Shown: one piece after another, positions 34,902 through 43,341 of the stretch
How positions within the stretch are numbered: the stretch's first letter is position 1
Layout: each line of letters begins with the position of its first letter
Assembly: GCF_002813445.1 (NCBI RefSeq)
Contig: NZ_PHHD01000001.1
Coordinates: 1,116,001 to 1,180,000 of the forward strand
DNA length: 64,000 bases
Reading direction: 5' to 3'
From: Pseudomonas tolaasii NCPPB 2192
Lineage (GTDB): Bacteria > Pseudomonadota > Gammaproteobacteria > Pseudomonadales > Pseudomonadaceae
The notes under the pieces: model-generated
Databases searched by the model: none
What the model was told of the DNA's origin: nothing
Seen by the model: only the letters and a program-made list of their open reading frames with translations
Program-made: the position numbers and the translations under genes

Positions 34902-34929
34902 GGTCTTCTTCCTTCAGGGGACAAGTGAG

Positions 34930-35736
34930 TTATTGAGCCCAACGCAATTGCGTAGGCAGCGGTGAAACAGGTTCGGGTTCCGGCGGTGAGCCGGGCAGCG
35001 ACAGCACACGGTTGAGCACTTCGGCTTCCAGCGCAGCCAGGCGATGTGAGCCACGGGCGCGGGGGCGCGGCAGGTCGACGATCAGGTCCAGGCCGATTTC
35101 GCCGTCTTCGATCAGGATCACCCGGTCGGCAATGGCCACGGCTTCGCTGACGTCGTGGGTCACCAGCAACACGGTGAAACCGTGCTTCTGCCAGAGGTTC
35201 TCGATCAGTTGCTGCATCTCGATGCGGGTCAGGGCATCCAGTGCGCCCAGCGGCTCGTCGAGCAGCAAAAGGCGCGGCTGGTGAATCAGTGCGCGCGCCA
35301 GGGCCACACGTTGCTTCTGCCCGCCGGACAGAGCCGCCGGCCACTCATTGGCGCGCTCGGCCAGGCCGACCGCTTCCAGGGCTTCCAGGGCTTTGGGGCG
35401 CCAGTCGCCTTTAAGGCCCAGGCCCACGTTGTCGATGATCTTTTTCCACGGCAGCAAGCGCGCTTCCTGGAACATCAATCGCGTGTCTTCGATCGACTCG
35501 CTCAACGGTGCAGACCCAGCCAGCAGCTCGCCGCCGCTGGCTTTGTCCAAGCCCGCGAGCAGGCGCAGCAAGGTACTTTTACCGCAGCCACTGCGGCCGA
35601 CCACGGCCACGAACTGGCCCGCCGGAATATGCAGATCAATCTCTTTGAGCACTTCCCGCGCACCAAAGGCCTTGCGCAGTTTGCGCACCGCCAGCGGAAT
35701 GCCTTTGAGCAGGCGCGGAGGTTGTTGAGCGGTCAT
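34930..35736 (-). CDS. ssuB: Aliphatic sulfonate ABC transporter ATP-binding protein
   Basis: A 268-residue ATPase: Walker A GRSGCGKST near residue 50, signature LSGGQKQRVALARALI, Walker B LLLLDEPLGALD and switch His in LVTHDVSEA. It energises SsuC. The start overlaps the ssuC stop by four bases. Residues 230-268 form a Pro-rich tail. Cytoplasmic face of the inner membrane. Confidence 0.95.
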   Translation of the reverse strand: MTAQQPPRLLKGIPLAVRKLRKAFGAREVLKEIDLHIPAGQFVAVVGRSGCGKSTLLRLLAGLDKASGGELLAGSAPLSESIEDTRLMFQEARLLPWKKIIDNVGLGLKGDWRPKALEALEAVGLAERANEWPAALSGGQKQRVALARALIHQPRLLLLDEPLGALDALTRIEMQQLIENLWQKHGFTVLLVTHDVSEAVAIADRVILIEDGEIGLDLIVDLPRPRARGSHRLAALEAEVLNRVLSLPGSPPEPEPVSPLPTQLRWAQ

Positions 35737-36521
35737 GCCGCACCTCCTTTATTCACTTGGTAAGCCGGGTGCCAGCGCAGCCATACACGCTCAAGGCCAC
35801 GGGCGGCGAGGTCGGCGAGCTTGCCGAGGATCGCGTACATGACGATGGCCAGCACCACCACGTCGGTTTGCAGGAATTCACGGGCGTTCATCGCCAGGTA
35901 GCCGATGCCGGAGCTGGCCGAGATGGTTTCCGCCACGATCAGCGTCAGCCACATGAAGCCCAGCGCGAACCGCACGCCCACCAGAATCGACGGCAACGCG
36001 CCCGGCAAAATCACCTGGCGAAACAGGCTGAAACCGGACAAACCGTAGCTGCGCGACATTTCCACCAACGCCGGGTCGACGTTGCGGATGCCGTGGTAGG
36101 TGTTCAGGTAGATCGGGAACAGCGTGCCGAGGGCGACCAGGAAAATCTTCGCGGTCTCGTCAATGCCGAACCACAGGATCACCAGCGGAATCAGCGCCAG
36201 GTGCGGCACGTTGCGGATCATCTGCACCGAGCTGTCCAGCAGGCGCTCGCCCCACTTCGACAAACCGGTGATAAAGCCCAGGGCCAGGCCGATGCTGCCA
36301 CCGATCACAAAGCCCAGGCCCGCACGCCAGCCACTGATGGCCAGGTGCGTCCAGATTTCACCGCTGCGTACCAGGTTGATCCCGGCTTCGATCACCGCGC
36401 TCGGCGCCGGCAGAATGCGCGTCGACAACCAGCCCGCCGACACTGATAGCTGCCATATCGCCAGCAATAAAATCGGCAGCACCCAGGGCGCCACGCGGTG
36501 GCTTAACTTTTCAAGGTTCAT
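35733..36521 (-). CDS. ssuC: Aliphatic sulfonate ABC transporter permease
   Basis: A 262-residue permease of the SsuC/TauC family with about six helices and an EAA loop near VEMSRSYGLSGFSLFRQVILPGALP. It begins nine bases after the ssuD stop and overlaps ssuB by four bases. It imports alkanesulfonates delivered by SsuA. Confidence 0.95.
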   Translation of the reverse strand: MNLEKLSHRVAPWVLPILLLAIWQLSVSAGWLSTRILPAPSAVIEAGINLVRSGEIWTHLAISGWRAGLGFVIGGSIGLALGFITGLSKWGERLLDSSVQMIRNVPHLALIPLVILWFGIDETAKIFLVALGTLFPIYLNTYHGIRNVDPALVEMSRSYGLSGFSLFRQVILPGALPSILVGVRFALGFMWLTLIVAETISASSGIGYLAMNAREFLQTDVVVLAIVMYAILGKLADLAARGLERVWLRWHPAYQVNKGGAA

Positions 36522-36530
36522 GGCGGCGCC

Positions 36531-37679
36531 TCAGCTCTGTGACGCAGCTTTGGGAAGAATATCGTTGGCGACCATTTCGCCGAACGGGCTCACGTAACCG
36601 GCGCTTTTCGGCAGCTCGGGACGTTCGATATCCAGGTGCGGGAACAGCAGTTCCGCGACGCGATACGACTCCTCCAGGTGTGGGTAACCGGAGAAAATAA
36701 ACGTGTCGATGCCCAGCGCTGCGTATTCTTTCACGCGCTCGGCCACGGTCGGGCCATCGCCCACCAATGCGGTGCCGGCACCACCGCGCACCAGGCCCAC
36801 GCCCGCCCACAGGTTGGGGCTGACTTCGAGGTTGTCGCGGTTGCCGCCATGCAGAGCGGCCATGCGTTGCTGGCCGACGGAATCGAAACGCGCCAGGGAA
36901 GCCTGGGCACGGGCGATGGTGTCGTCATCCAGATGGGAAATCAGTTTGTCGGCGGCTTTCCACGCCTCTTCGTTGGTTTCACGCACGATCACATGCAGGC
37001 GAATGCCGAAGCGCACGGTACGCCCCAGCTTGGCGGCCTTGGCACGCACCTGTTCGATTTTTTCCGCGACGGCGGCCGGTGGCTCGCCCCAGGTCAGCAC
37101 CATTTCCACCTGTTCGGCTGCCAGGTCCTGGGCGGCTTCGGAGGAGCCGCCGAAATACAGCGACGGACGCGGTTGCTGGATCGGTGGGTAGAGCAATTTG
37201 GCGCCCTTGACGCTGATGTGCTGGCCGTCGTAATCCACGGTTTCGCCTTCCAGCACACGGCGCCAGATGCGGGTGAATTCCACCGAGGCCTGATAACGCT
37301 CTTCATGGCTGAGGAACAAACCGTCGCCGGCCAATTCCTCAGGGTCACCGCCGGTGACGAGGTTGAACAACGCACGGCCACCGGACAGACGATCCAGCGT
37401 CGCAGCCTGGCGCGCCGCCACCGTCGGGGAAATGATCCCCGGGCGCAGGGCAACGAGAAATTTCAGACGCTGGGTCACCGGGATCAGCGAGGCGGCCACC
37501 AGCCACGAGTCTTCGCAGGAGCGGCCGGTCGGAATCAGCACGCCACCGAAACCCAGACGGTCAGCGGCCTGGGCCACTTGCTGCAAATAACCGTGGTCGA
37601 CGGCGCGAGCGCCTTCGGCAGTGCCAAGGTAATGGCCGTCGCCGTGGGTAGGCAGAAACCAGAAAATATTGAGGCTCAT
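36531..37679 (-). CDS. ssuD: FMNH2-dependent alkanesulfonate monooxygenase
   Basis: A 382-residue bacterial luciferase-family enzyme that cleaves the C-S bond of alkanesulfonates to an aldehyde and sulfite using FMNH2 from SsuE. Recognisable blocks are MSLNIFWFLPTHGDGHYLG, LIPTGRSCEDSW with the active-site Cys and flanking residues, GGRALFNLVTGGDPEE, and SGYPHLEESYR. The ATG at 37679 follows AGGAGACAACTCC. Cytosolic. Confidence 0.96.
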   Translation of the reverse strand: MSLNIFWFLPTHGDGHYLGTAEGARAVDHGYLQQVAQAADRLGFGGVLIPTGRSCEDSWLVAASLIPVTQRLKFLVALRPGIISPTVAARQAATLDRLSGGRALFNLVTGGDPEELAGDGLFLSHEERYQASVEFTRIWRRVLEGETVDYDGQHISVKGAKLLYPPIQQPRPSLYFGGSSEAAQDLAAEQVEMVLTWGEPPAAVAEKIEQVRAKAAKLGRTVRFGIRLHVIVRETNEEAWKAADKLISHLDDDTIARAQASLARFDSVGQQRMAALHGGNRDNLEVSPNLWAGVGLVRGGAGTALVGDGPTVAERVKEYAALGIDTFIFSGYPHLEESYRVAELLFPHLDIERPELPKSAGYVSPFGEMVANDILPKAASQS

Positions 37680-37704
37680 GGAGTTGTCTCCTGAAGAAGT
37701 CGGA

Positions 37705-38673
37705 TTACGGCGCTGTGGCAACGGCGGCGGGTGGCGTCCAGATCACGTCCTTGATGCTCAAGGGTTTGGGGATCAGTTTGAGTTGGTAGAAGCTGTCGGC
37801 GATTTTTTGCTGGGCGGCAACCACTTCCGGGGTCAGGAACAGCGCGCCGTAGCCCTGGCGTTTCACCGAGGTCAGGGTGATGTCAGCCGGCAGGCCGAGC
37901 AGCGGCGCAACTTGTTCGGTGACGTCCGTAGGGTTGGCCTTGGACCATTCGCCCACCGCGCGCACTTCTTCCACCAGCGCCTTGATCACTTCGGGGTGCT
38001 GCGTGGCGTAGGGTTTGGTGGCCAGGTAGAACTGGTGGTTGTCGGCGATGCCGGTACCGTCACGCAGGGTGCGGGCTTGCAGCTGTTTCTCGGCGGCGGC
38101 CTGGTACGGGTCCCAGATCACCCAGGCGTCCACGCTGCCGCGCTCGAAGGCGGCACGGGCGTCGGCGGGCGGCAGGAACACGGTCTGCACGTCGGTGTAT
38201 TTGAGGCCGGCGTCTTCCAAAGCGCGCACCAGCAGGTAATGCACGTTGGAGCCTTTGTTCAGGACGATTTTCTTGCCCTTGAGCTCGGCCACGGATTTGA
38301 TCGCGGAATCTTTCGGCACCAGGATCGCTTCGCTGGTCGGCGCCGGCGGCTCGTAGGCCACGTAAAGCAGGTCGGCACCCGCCGCCTGGGCGAAGACCGG
38401 CGGGGTTTCGCCGGTGACGCCGAAGTCGATGGAGCCGACGTTCAGGCCTTCGAGCAACTGCGGGCCGCCAGGGAATTCAGTCCACTGCACGTTCACGCCT
38501 TGGGCGGCCAGGCGCTTTTCCAGCGAGCCCTTGGCTTTGAGCAGCACCAGCGTGCCGTATTTCTGATAGCCGATCCGCAGGGTCTCGGCAGCCTGGGCTT
38601 GAACAATGGCGCCGAAGGACACAGCCGCAGCAAACAGTGCGACCAGACCACGACGCAAGATGACAGTGCGCAT
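37705..38673 (-). CDS. ssuA: Aliphatic sulfonate-binding periplasmic protein
   Basis: A 322-residue binding protein with a signal peptide (about 28 residues, VQAQA before AETL). The family start AETLRIGYQKYGTLVLLKAKGSLEKRL and the central FERGSVDAWVIWDPYQAAAE are typical of SsuA. It delivers alkanesulfonates to SsuBC. It lies between ssuE and ssuD. Confidence 0.94.
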   Translation of the reverse strand: MRTVILRRGLVALFAAAVSFGAIVQAQAAETLRIGYQKYGTLVLLKAKGSLEKRLAAQGVNVQWTEFPGGPQLLEGLNVGSIDFGVTGETPPVFAQAAGADLLYVAYEPPAPTSEAILVPKDSAIKSVAELKGKKIVLNKGSNVHYLLVRALEDAGLKYTDVQTVFLPPADARAAFERGSVDAWVIWDPYQAAAEKQLQARTLRDGTGIADNHQFYLATKPYATQHPEVIKALVEEVRAVGEWSKANPTDVTEQVAPLLGLPADITLTSVKRQGYGALFLTPEVVAAQQKIADSFYQLKLIPKPLSIKDVIWTPPAAVATAP

Positions 38674-38767
38674 GGCGCTCTCTCCAAATAATGCGATGAG
38701 GGGGTTGGCTGCACCTGCTTGGCCGTTGGCGGCTGAGTAAGGTGAGTACTACAAAAACCGGTAAGGC

Positions 38768-39361
38768 TTAAATGCTCCAGCGAGCACTCAACAAACGCTC
38801 ATTCAACACATGGGGGTCCAGCGGTTTCGGGCGACGGGCCATGGCGCTGTAGAAGGTTTCCAGGGCTTCGTGCAAGCGCTGTTCAAGCACCGGCACCAGT
38901 TGCGCCTGGGCACTGCCTTCGCCGTATGCGATCTGGCTGTCTTCGGCAAAAATGCCGTGGAGCAATTCCTGGGCTTTCAAGGCCGACAGCACGGGCTTCA
39001 GGGCGTAGTCCACGGCCAGCATATGGGCGATGCTGCCGCCGGTGGCCATCGGCAAGACGATCTTGTGGGCCAGGGCGCGTTCGGGCAGCAGGTCGAGCAC
39101 GGTTTTCAGCGCGCCGGAGAACGAGGCCTTGTACACCGGCGTGGCGATCACCAGGCCGTCGGCGTTGGCCACTTGTTGCAGCAGGTCGATGACCTTGGGG
39201 CTGTCGAAGCGCGCGTGCAGCAAGTCTTCGGCCGGGAAGTCCCGTATCTGATAACTCACCACTTCCACGCCTTTTTGCTGCAGCCACTGACGGGATTTAT
39301 CCAGCAAGACCCCGGAGCGGGAACGCTGGCTGGGGCTGCCTCCAAGTGTTACGACCAGCAT
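38768..39361 (-). CDS. ssuE: NAD(P)H-dependent FMN reductase
   Basis: A 197-residue flavodoxin-like flavin reductase supplying FMNH2 to SsuD. Motifs include VTLGGSPSQRSRSGVLLD (phosphate loop), ATPVYKASFSGALKTVLDLLP and LPMATGGSIAHMLAVDYALKPVL. It is the first gene of the ssu operon; an AT-rich inverted repeat lies 77 bases upstream of its start and may be a sulfur-control operator. Confidence 0.95.
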   Translation of the reverse strand: MLVVTLGGSPSQRSRSGVLLDKSRQWLQQKGVEVVSYQIRDFPAEDLLHARFDSPKVIDLLQQVANADGLVIATPVYKASFSGALKTVLDLLPERALAHKIVLPMATGGSIAHMLAVDYALKPVLSALKAQELLHGIFAEDSQIAYGEGSAQAQLVPVLEQRLHEALETFYSAMARRPKPLDPHVLNERLLSARWSI

Positions 39362-39437
39362 GCAGGTATTCCTTGAGCAAGTGTCGGCGGTTCGCTGTGT
39401 GGCGATGTCGCCAAGATGGAACAGACCTTATCAGCAC

Positions 39438-39455
39438 ATTTATATATCTATAAAT
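39438..39455. promoter_or_regulatory. AT-rich inverted repeat upstream of ssuE
   Basis: ATTTATA-TATC-TATAAAT has perfect 7-base arms with a 4-base spacer. A similar element with 7-base arms and a 4-base spacer lies before lsfA. Such geometry fits a LysR-type site, and CysB is the expected regulator of ssu genes; the assignment is inference. Confidence 0.45.
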
Positions 39456-39512
39456 CTTATTTTTTCATTTGTTTATTCTTAAAACGCATATGAATTTCAA
39501 GAATCTCCAGCC

Positions 39513-39538
39513 GAAAAAAAAGGCCGTCGAAACGGCCT
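39513..39538 (-). terminator. Terminator after lsfA
   Basis: The stem AGGCCGT/ACGGCCT with a CGAA loop is followed on the minus strand by a run of T (A-run at 39514-39521 on the plus strand). It lies about 75 bases past the lsfA stop and insulates ssuE. Confidence 0.8.
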
Positions 39539-39611
39539 GAAAACCCCTGCTATGTGATTCGGTTTCAATACAGAACTTGTGTTGCCTGTGCCCGCGATAG
39601 AGATTTCAGCA

Positions 39612-40250
39612 TCAGCGGTTAGGTTGTGGGGTGAGTCGCAGGTACGGCTTCACCGCGCGATAGCCCTTCGGAAAGCGCTTCTTGATTTCTTCCTCGTCTT
39701 TGAGCGACGGCACGATCACCACTTCATCACCGTCTTGCCAGTTCGCGGGGGTGGCGACCTTGTGGTTGTCGGTCAGCTGCAGCGAGTCGATAACCCGCAG
39801 GATTTCGTGGAAGTTGCGACCGGTGCTGGCCGGGTAAGTGATGGTCAGGCGGATCTTCTTGTTCGGGTCGATCACGAACAAGGAGCGCACGGTGAGCGTG
39901 TCACTGGCGTTCGGATGGATGAGGTCGTACAGGTCCGATACTTTGCGATCGGCATCGGCCAGGATCGGAAAGTTGACGACGGTGTTCTGGGTTTCGTTGA
40001 TGTCTTCAATCCACTTGTGGTGCGAGTCCACCGGGTCCACCGACAGCGCGATGGCCTTGACGCCGCGCTTGGCAAATTCATCCTTGAGCTTGGCGGTAAA
40101 GCCCAACTCGGTGGTGCACACCGGGGTGAAGTCCGCCGGGTGGGAAAACAGCACGCCCCAGCTATCGCCCAGCCATTCGTGGAAACGAATCTTGCCGGCG
40201 CTGGAATCCTGTTCGAAGTCGGGGGCGATGTCGCCCAGTCTTAGGCTCAT
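39612..40250 (-). CDS. lsfA: 1-Cys peroxiredoxin of the sulfonate regulon
   Basis: A 212-residue Prx6-type peroxiredoxin with peroxidatic Cys45 in HPADFTPVCTTELG and no resolving cysteine. The family blocks KAIALSVDPVDSHHKWIEDI, RSLFVIDPNKKIRLTITYP and ATPANWQDGDEVVI are present. In Pseudomonas lsfA is induced during growth on sulfonates and protects against peroxides. The ATG at 40250 follows AGGAGCCACACCC. It stands upstream of and on the same strand as ssuE but has its own terminator. Confidence 0.95.
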   Translation of the reverse strand: MSLRLGDIAPDFEQDSSAGKIRFHEWLGDSWGVLFSHPADFTPVCTTELGFTAKLKDEFAKRGVKAIALSVDPVDSHHKWIEDINETQNTVVNFPILADADRKVSDLYDLIHPNASDTLTVRSLFVIDPNKKIRLTITYPASTGRNFHEILRVIDSLQLTDNHKVATPANWQDGDEVVIVPSLKDEEEIKKRFPKGYRAVKPYLRLTPQPNR

Positions 40251-40314
40251 GGGTGTGGCTCCTGATGGGTGCTTATGGAGCCCACTGTGCATGGGTTGCA
40301 GATTATTTAAAAAG

Positions 40315-40332
40315 AATAAATATCGATTTATT
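40315..40332. promoter_or_regulatory. AT-rich inverted repeat upstream of lsfA
   Basis: AATAAAT-ATCG-ATTTATT has perfect 7-base arms and a 4-base spacer, 65 bases before the lsfA start. It resembles the element before ssuE and may bind the same regulator. Confidence 0.45.
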
Positions 40333-40481
40333 TAGAAGATAAACGAATATTAAAAATGTGTTCATTGGACGCGGCAACGGGCGAGGCGCACCATTGATTC
40401 CAAGGTTCGAGAAGGCCTTGAGACGCTGTACAAAGAGGGGATTCAGGAAGGGCTTGCGGGGGTTGAGCCCGACTTGAAAGC

Positions 40482-40514
40482 AAAAAACCTTGCCCGGCAT
40501 TGCGCCGGGCAAGG
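40482..40514 (-). terminator. Terminator after the OprD-family porin gene
   Basis: The 10-bp stem CCTTGCCCGG/CCGGGCAAGG with a 7-base loop is followed on the minus strand by six T. It begins 11 bases after the porin stop. Confidence 0.93.
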
Positions 40515-40524
40515 CTTTAAAGAC

Positions 40525-41874
40525 TTACAACAGCGGGATCGAGTAGCTGACGATCAAGCGGTTTTCGTCTTGCGAGCGAGTAGCGGCCATATCGGTACGC
40601 CACATTGCGTTTTTCCAGGCAACACCCAGGTTTTTCAGCGGACCTTCCGGCACGACGTAAGCCAGAGTGATGTCACGTTCCCACTCGGTTTGGCCGGTGT
40701 GGGAAACGGTAGGTTTGGTTGTCACGGTGTCGATGTTGCTGCCACGCAGGTAAACGATACCGGCGGTCAGGCCAGGCACGCCGACTTTAGCGAAGTCGTA
40801 AGCGTAACGCGCTTGCCAGGTACGCTCGCCGGCACGGGCGAACTTCTGGATCTGCATGTCGGTAGTGGTGCTGTTCGACGAACCGTCACCCTGGTTCAGC
40901 CAAGGGAAGTCACTGTCGCCCTTGGTGTACTGATAACCGCCACCGAAGGTGTGACCGTTAACCGAGTACAAAGCCAGGTAGCTGTACAGGTCGTTGTCGA
41001 CTTTGCCCTTGGTGATGTTGTTACCGTAGTAACCAGTGGTGTAGTAAGTGCTGGTGTCGCTGTTGGCACCATTGTCACGGCTACGGTAGTAACGCAGGTC
41101 GCTTTTCAGGACGCCAGGACCGATGGCCCAGTTATGGACGAGACCCAGGAAGTTCTGAGAGTAGAAATCCTTCAACTCGCCGTAGTAGTACGAAGCGGTC
41201 AGGTCTTTGGTGATTTTGTAGTCAGCACCGGCGTAGTAGAACTTGTTCACGAAACCGGTTGCGTAAGAACCGTTTGCACCCGCCAACGACAGACCTTCGT
41301 TGTTGCTGGAGTTACGGCCTTTGGCGTGCTCGATTTGACCGGCAGTCAGGGTCAGATCCTTGATTTCGTTCGAAACGATCTCGCCACCCTGGAAGGTTTG
41401 AGGCAGCAGACGACCGTCGTTGGACTTGATCACCGGGTTGTTTGGCAGCAGGGTGCCAACTTTCAGCACAGTCTGGGAAACCTTGACCTTACCGGTCAGC
41501 CCCAGGCTGGAAAAGTCATTGACAGCCGTGTTGCCATCGCTTGGGAACACAGTGCCGCCCGCTGCGGTGCCGCTGTAGTTACCGTGGTTCGCACGGCTGG
41601 AGTCCAGACGCACGCCGTACAGGCCAATAGCGTCAACACCGAACTGAACAGTACCTTGGGTGAAGCCGGAGATGAAACGCAGATCGAAGCCTTGACCCCA
41701 TTCGGCGTTCTTGCTGCGAGTGGTAGGGCCTGCAGCGCCATCACGATTGTCAGTGTTGATGTAGAAGTTACGCAGCCCCAGTGTAGCCTTGCTGTCTTCG
41801 ATGAAACCGGCGGAGTTCGCCTGTTGGGCAACCGCAGCCAAAGCCACGGCCAACGCCAATGTTGACTTCTTCAT
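40525..41874 (-). CDS. OprD-family outer-membrane porin
   Basis: A 449-residue porin with a signal peptide of 21 residues (QQANS before AGFIED). The OprD-type start GFIEDSKATLGLRNFYINTD, many amphipathic strands (aromatic residues alternating, e.g. YFHG- or YYYGELKDFY-like) and the terminal strand NRLIVSYSIPLL ending in a hydrophobic residue are typical. OprD-like porins are substrate-specific channels for amino acids, aromatic acids or other small anions. Its position between lsfA and a tauA-like gene suggests uptake of an organosulfur compound, an inference only. RBS GGAGC lies ten bases before the start (minus strand GAGAGGAGCGGTAC). Confidence 0.9.
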   Translation of the reverse strand: MKKSTLALAVALAAVAQQANSAGFIEDSKATLGLRNFYINTDNRDGAAGPTTRSKNAEWGQGFDLRFISGFTQGTVQFGVDAIGLYGVRLDSSRANHGNYSGTAAGGTVFPSDGNTAVNDFSSLGLTGKVKVSQTVLKVGTLLPNNPVIKSNDGRLLPQTFQGGEIVSNEIKDLTLTAGQIEHAKGRNSSNNEGLSLAGANGSYATGFVNKFYYAGADYKITKDLTASYYYGELKDFYSQNFLGLVHNWAIGPGVLKSDLRYYRSRDNGANSDTSTYYTTGYYGNNITKGKVDNDLYSYLALYSVNGHTFGGGYQYTKGDSDFPWLNQGDGSSNSTTTDMQIQKFARAGERTWQARYAYDFAKVGVPGLTAGIVYLRGSNIDTVTTKPTVSHTGQTEWERDITLAYVVPEGPLKNLGVAWKNAMWRTDMAATRSQDENRLIVSYSIPLL

Positions 41875-42058
41875 GTACCGCTCCTCTCATTTCTAATTTT
41901 TGTATTTCTAAGGTCTCGGGTCTGACGCCCTCGATCCACAGATGCGCGATTAGCGCCGGATAGTGACTACCAAGTCAATCGTAACTTTGTGTGTCTACTA
42001 CCTTCGTCTAACCGCAGTTGATTTGGTCCCTGCAGGGTAATGAGTTTTTCATACACCC

Positions 42059-42082
42059 AAAAAGAATGTTTTCATTCTTTTT
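42059..42082. promoter_or_regulatory. Palindrome, possible enhancer site for a sigma-54 activator
   Basis: AAAAAGAATG-TTTT-CATTCTTTTT: perfect 10-base arms with a 4-base spacer, about 135 bases before the -24/-12 promoter of the tauA-like gene. That distance is typical of an upstream activating sequence for a sigma-54 activator. Confidence 0.5.
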
Positions 42083-42195
42083 CATACGATTCCGGCATAA
42101 GGGTTGTTATAAAACGAGCCCGTCAGCGTAGACCAGCCGCTCCATAAGCTAATGCCAAAATGGTATTTACCAGCGCTTTTTTAGATCGATTAGTG

Positions 42196-42211
42196 TGGCC
42201 GTACTGTTGCA
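42196..42211 (+). promoter_or_regulatory. Sigma-54 promoter of the tauA-like gene
   Basis: TGGCCGTACTGTTGCA matches the -24/-12 consensus TGGCACG-N4-TTGCW in both invariant blocks, with GG and GC exactly ten bases apart. The predicted start is near 42222, 23 bases before the ATG. Confidence 0.7.
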
Positions 42212-42244
42212 TACGTCACCCACGATCAAAAAGGCGACGCCATC

Positions 42245-43231
42245 ATGGCCAAACGCACATCCTCCCGTCAATTTGTTACAGTTTTTGTGTCACTAATACT
42301 TTCGTTTGGTGTCAAAGCGGCCGACCTGACGGTCGGCTACCAAACCGGTATCGACCCCAGCAAAGTCCCCCAGGCCGACGGCCTCTACGAGAAAACCATT
42401 GGCGAGAAGATTGCCTGGCGCCGCTTCAACAGTGGGCCGGAGGTAGTCACGGCCATCGCGTCCGGTGACGTGCAAATCGGCAATCTGGGCTCCAGCCCCC
42501 TCGCAGCGGCGGCTTCACGCAACCTTCCCATCGTGGCGTTTATCGTATCGGCGCAGATCAATGCTTCTGAAGCCCTGGTAGTGCGCAACGGCAGCGGTAT
42601 CGACAAACCCCAGGACCTGGTGGGCAAAACCATTGCCACGCCTTTCGTCTCAACCTCTCATTACAGCCTGCTCGGCGCGCTGAAACATTGGGGGCTGGAC
42701 ACCCGGCAAGTCAAAGTCGTGAACCTGCAACCGGCTGAAATCGCCGCCGCGTGGAAACGGGGCGACATTGACGGCGCATTTGTGTGGTCGCCCGCCCTGG
42801 GCGAGATCCGTAAAACCGGAAAAACCCTGACAGACGCGGCCCAGGTGGGCCTGTGGGGCGCGCCGACATTTGAAGTCTGGGTGGCCCGCAAGGATTTCGC
42901 GGAAAAACATCCTGACGTAGTGGCCAGGTTTGCCAAGGTCACCCTCGACGCGTTCGCCGACTACGCAGCCCATAAAGACAGCTGGACGGTGGACTCTGAG
43001 CCGGTGCAGAAAATCGCCAAATTGACAGGCTCCAATGCGGCCGACATTCCTGAGCTGTTGGCCGGCACGACCTTTCCAGACGCCAAGGCACAGCAAACCG
43101 ACGCACTGCTCAAAGGCGGCACGGCGAAGGCGATTGGGGAAACGGCGAGGTTCTTGAAGGAACAGGGAAAGGTTGAAACCGTGCTGCCGGATTATTCGGC
43201 ATTCGTGACCGACAGATTCATTAAAGATTGA
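42245..43231 (+). CDS. TauA-like taurine/sulfonate ABC transporter substrate-binding protein, stand-alone
   Basis: A 328-residue exported binding protein (signal about 25 residues, GVKA before ADLTVGYQ). TauA-type blocks are GYQTGIDPSKVPQADG, INASEALVVRNGSGI, TSHYSLLGALKHWG and VWVARKDFAEKHPDVV. No TauB, TauC or TauD gene is adjacent, so it must use a permease encoded elsewhere or another sulfonate transporter. It has its own sigma-54 promoter. Its place at the end of the ssu/lsfA/porin block supports an organosulfur ligand. The symbol is withheld because ligand specificity is unproven. Confidence 0.88.
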   Translation: MAKRTSSRQFVTVFVSLILSFGVKAADLTVGYQTGIDPSKVPQADGLYEKTIGEKIAWRRFNSGPEVVTAIASGDVQIGNLGSSPLAAAASRNLPIVAFIVSAQINASEALVVRNGSGIDKPQDLVGKTIATPFVSTSHYSLLGALKHWGLDTRQVKVVNLQPAEIAAAWKRGDIDGAFVWSPALGEIRKTGKTLTDAAQVGLWGAPTFEVWVARKDFAEKHPDVVARFAKVTLDAFADYAAHKDSWTVDSEPVQKIAKLTGSNAADIPELLAGTTFPDAKAQQTDALLKGGTAKAIGETARFLKEQGKVETVLPDYSAFVTDRFIKD

Positions 43232-43241
43232 ACACCGTCTA

Positions 43242-43332
43242 ATGTGGGAGCGGGCTTGCTCGCGAAAGCGGAGTGCCAGTCAATGCATCTTTAACTGAAC
43301 CACCGCTTTCGCGAGCAAGCCCGCTCCCACAT
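43242..43332. repeat. REPIN doublet R7 (GCGGGCTTGC class)
   Basis: Arms GTGGGAGCGGGCTTGCTCGC and complement around a 45-base interior. It separates convergent tauA-like and argA genes. Confidence 0.9.
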
Positions 43333-43341
43333 TTGGAAGGC

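Larger units (their letters stand above)
41875..42244. other. Divergent oprD / tauA intergenic region
   Basis: 370 bases without a gene. The tauA-proximal half holds a 10-base-arm palindrome (42059-42082) and a sigma-54 promoter (42196-42211), listed separately. I see no convincing promoter for the porin and no small ORF with a family resemblance. Confidence 0.7.

Noticed and set aside
40303..40512. A 69-codon minus-strand frame between lsfA and the porin gene
   Set aside because: It covers the porin terminator and lsfA promoter region, has no ribosome binding site and no family resemblance.
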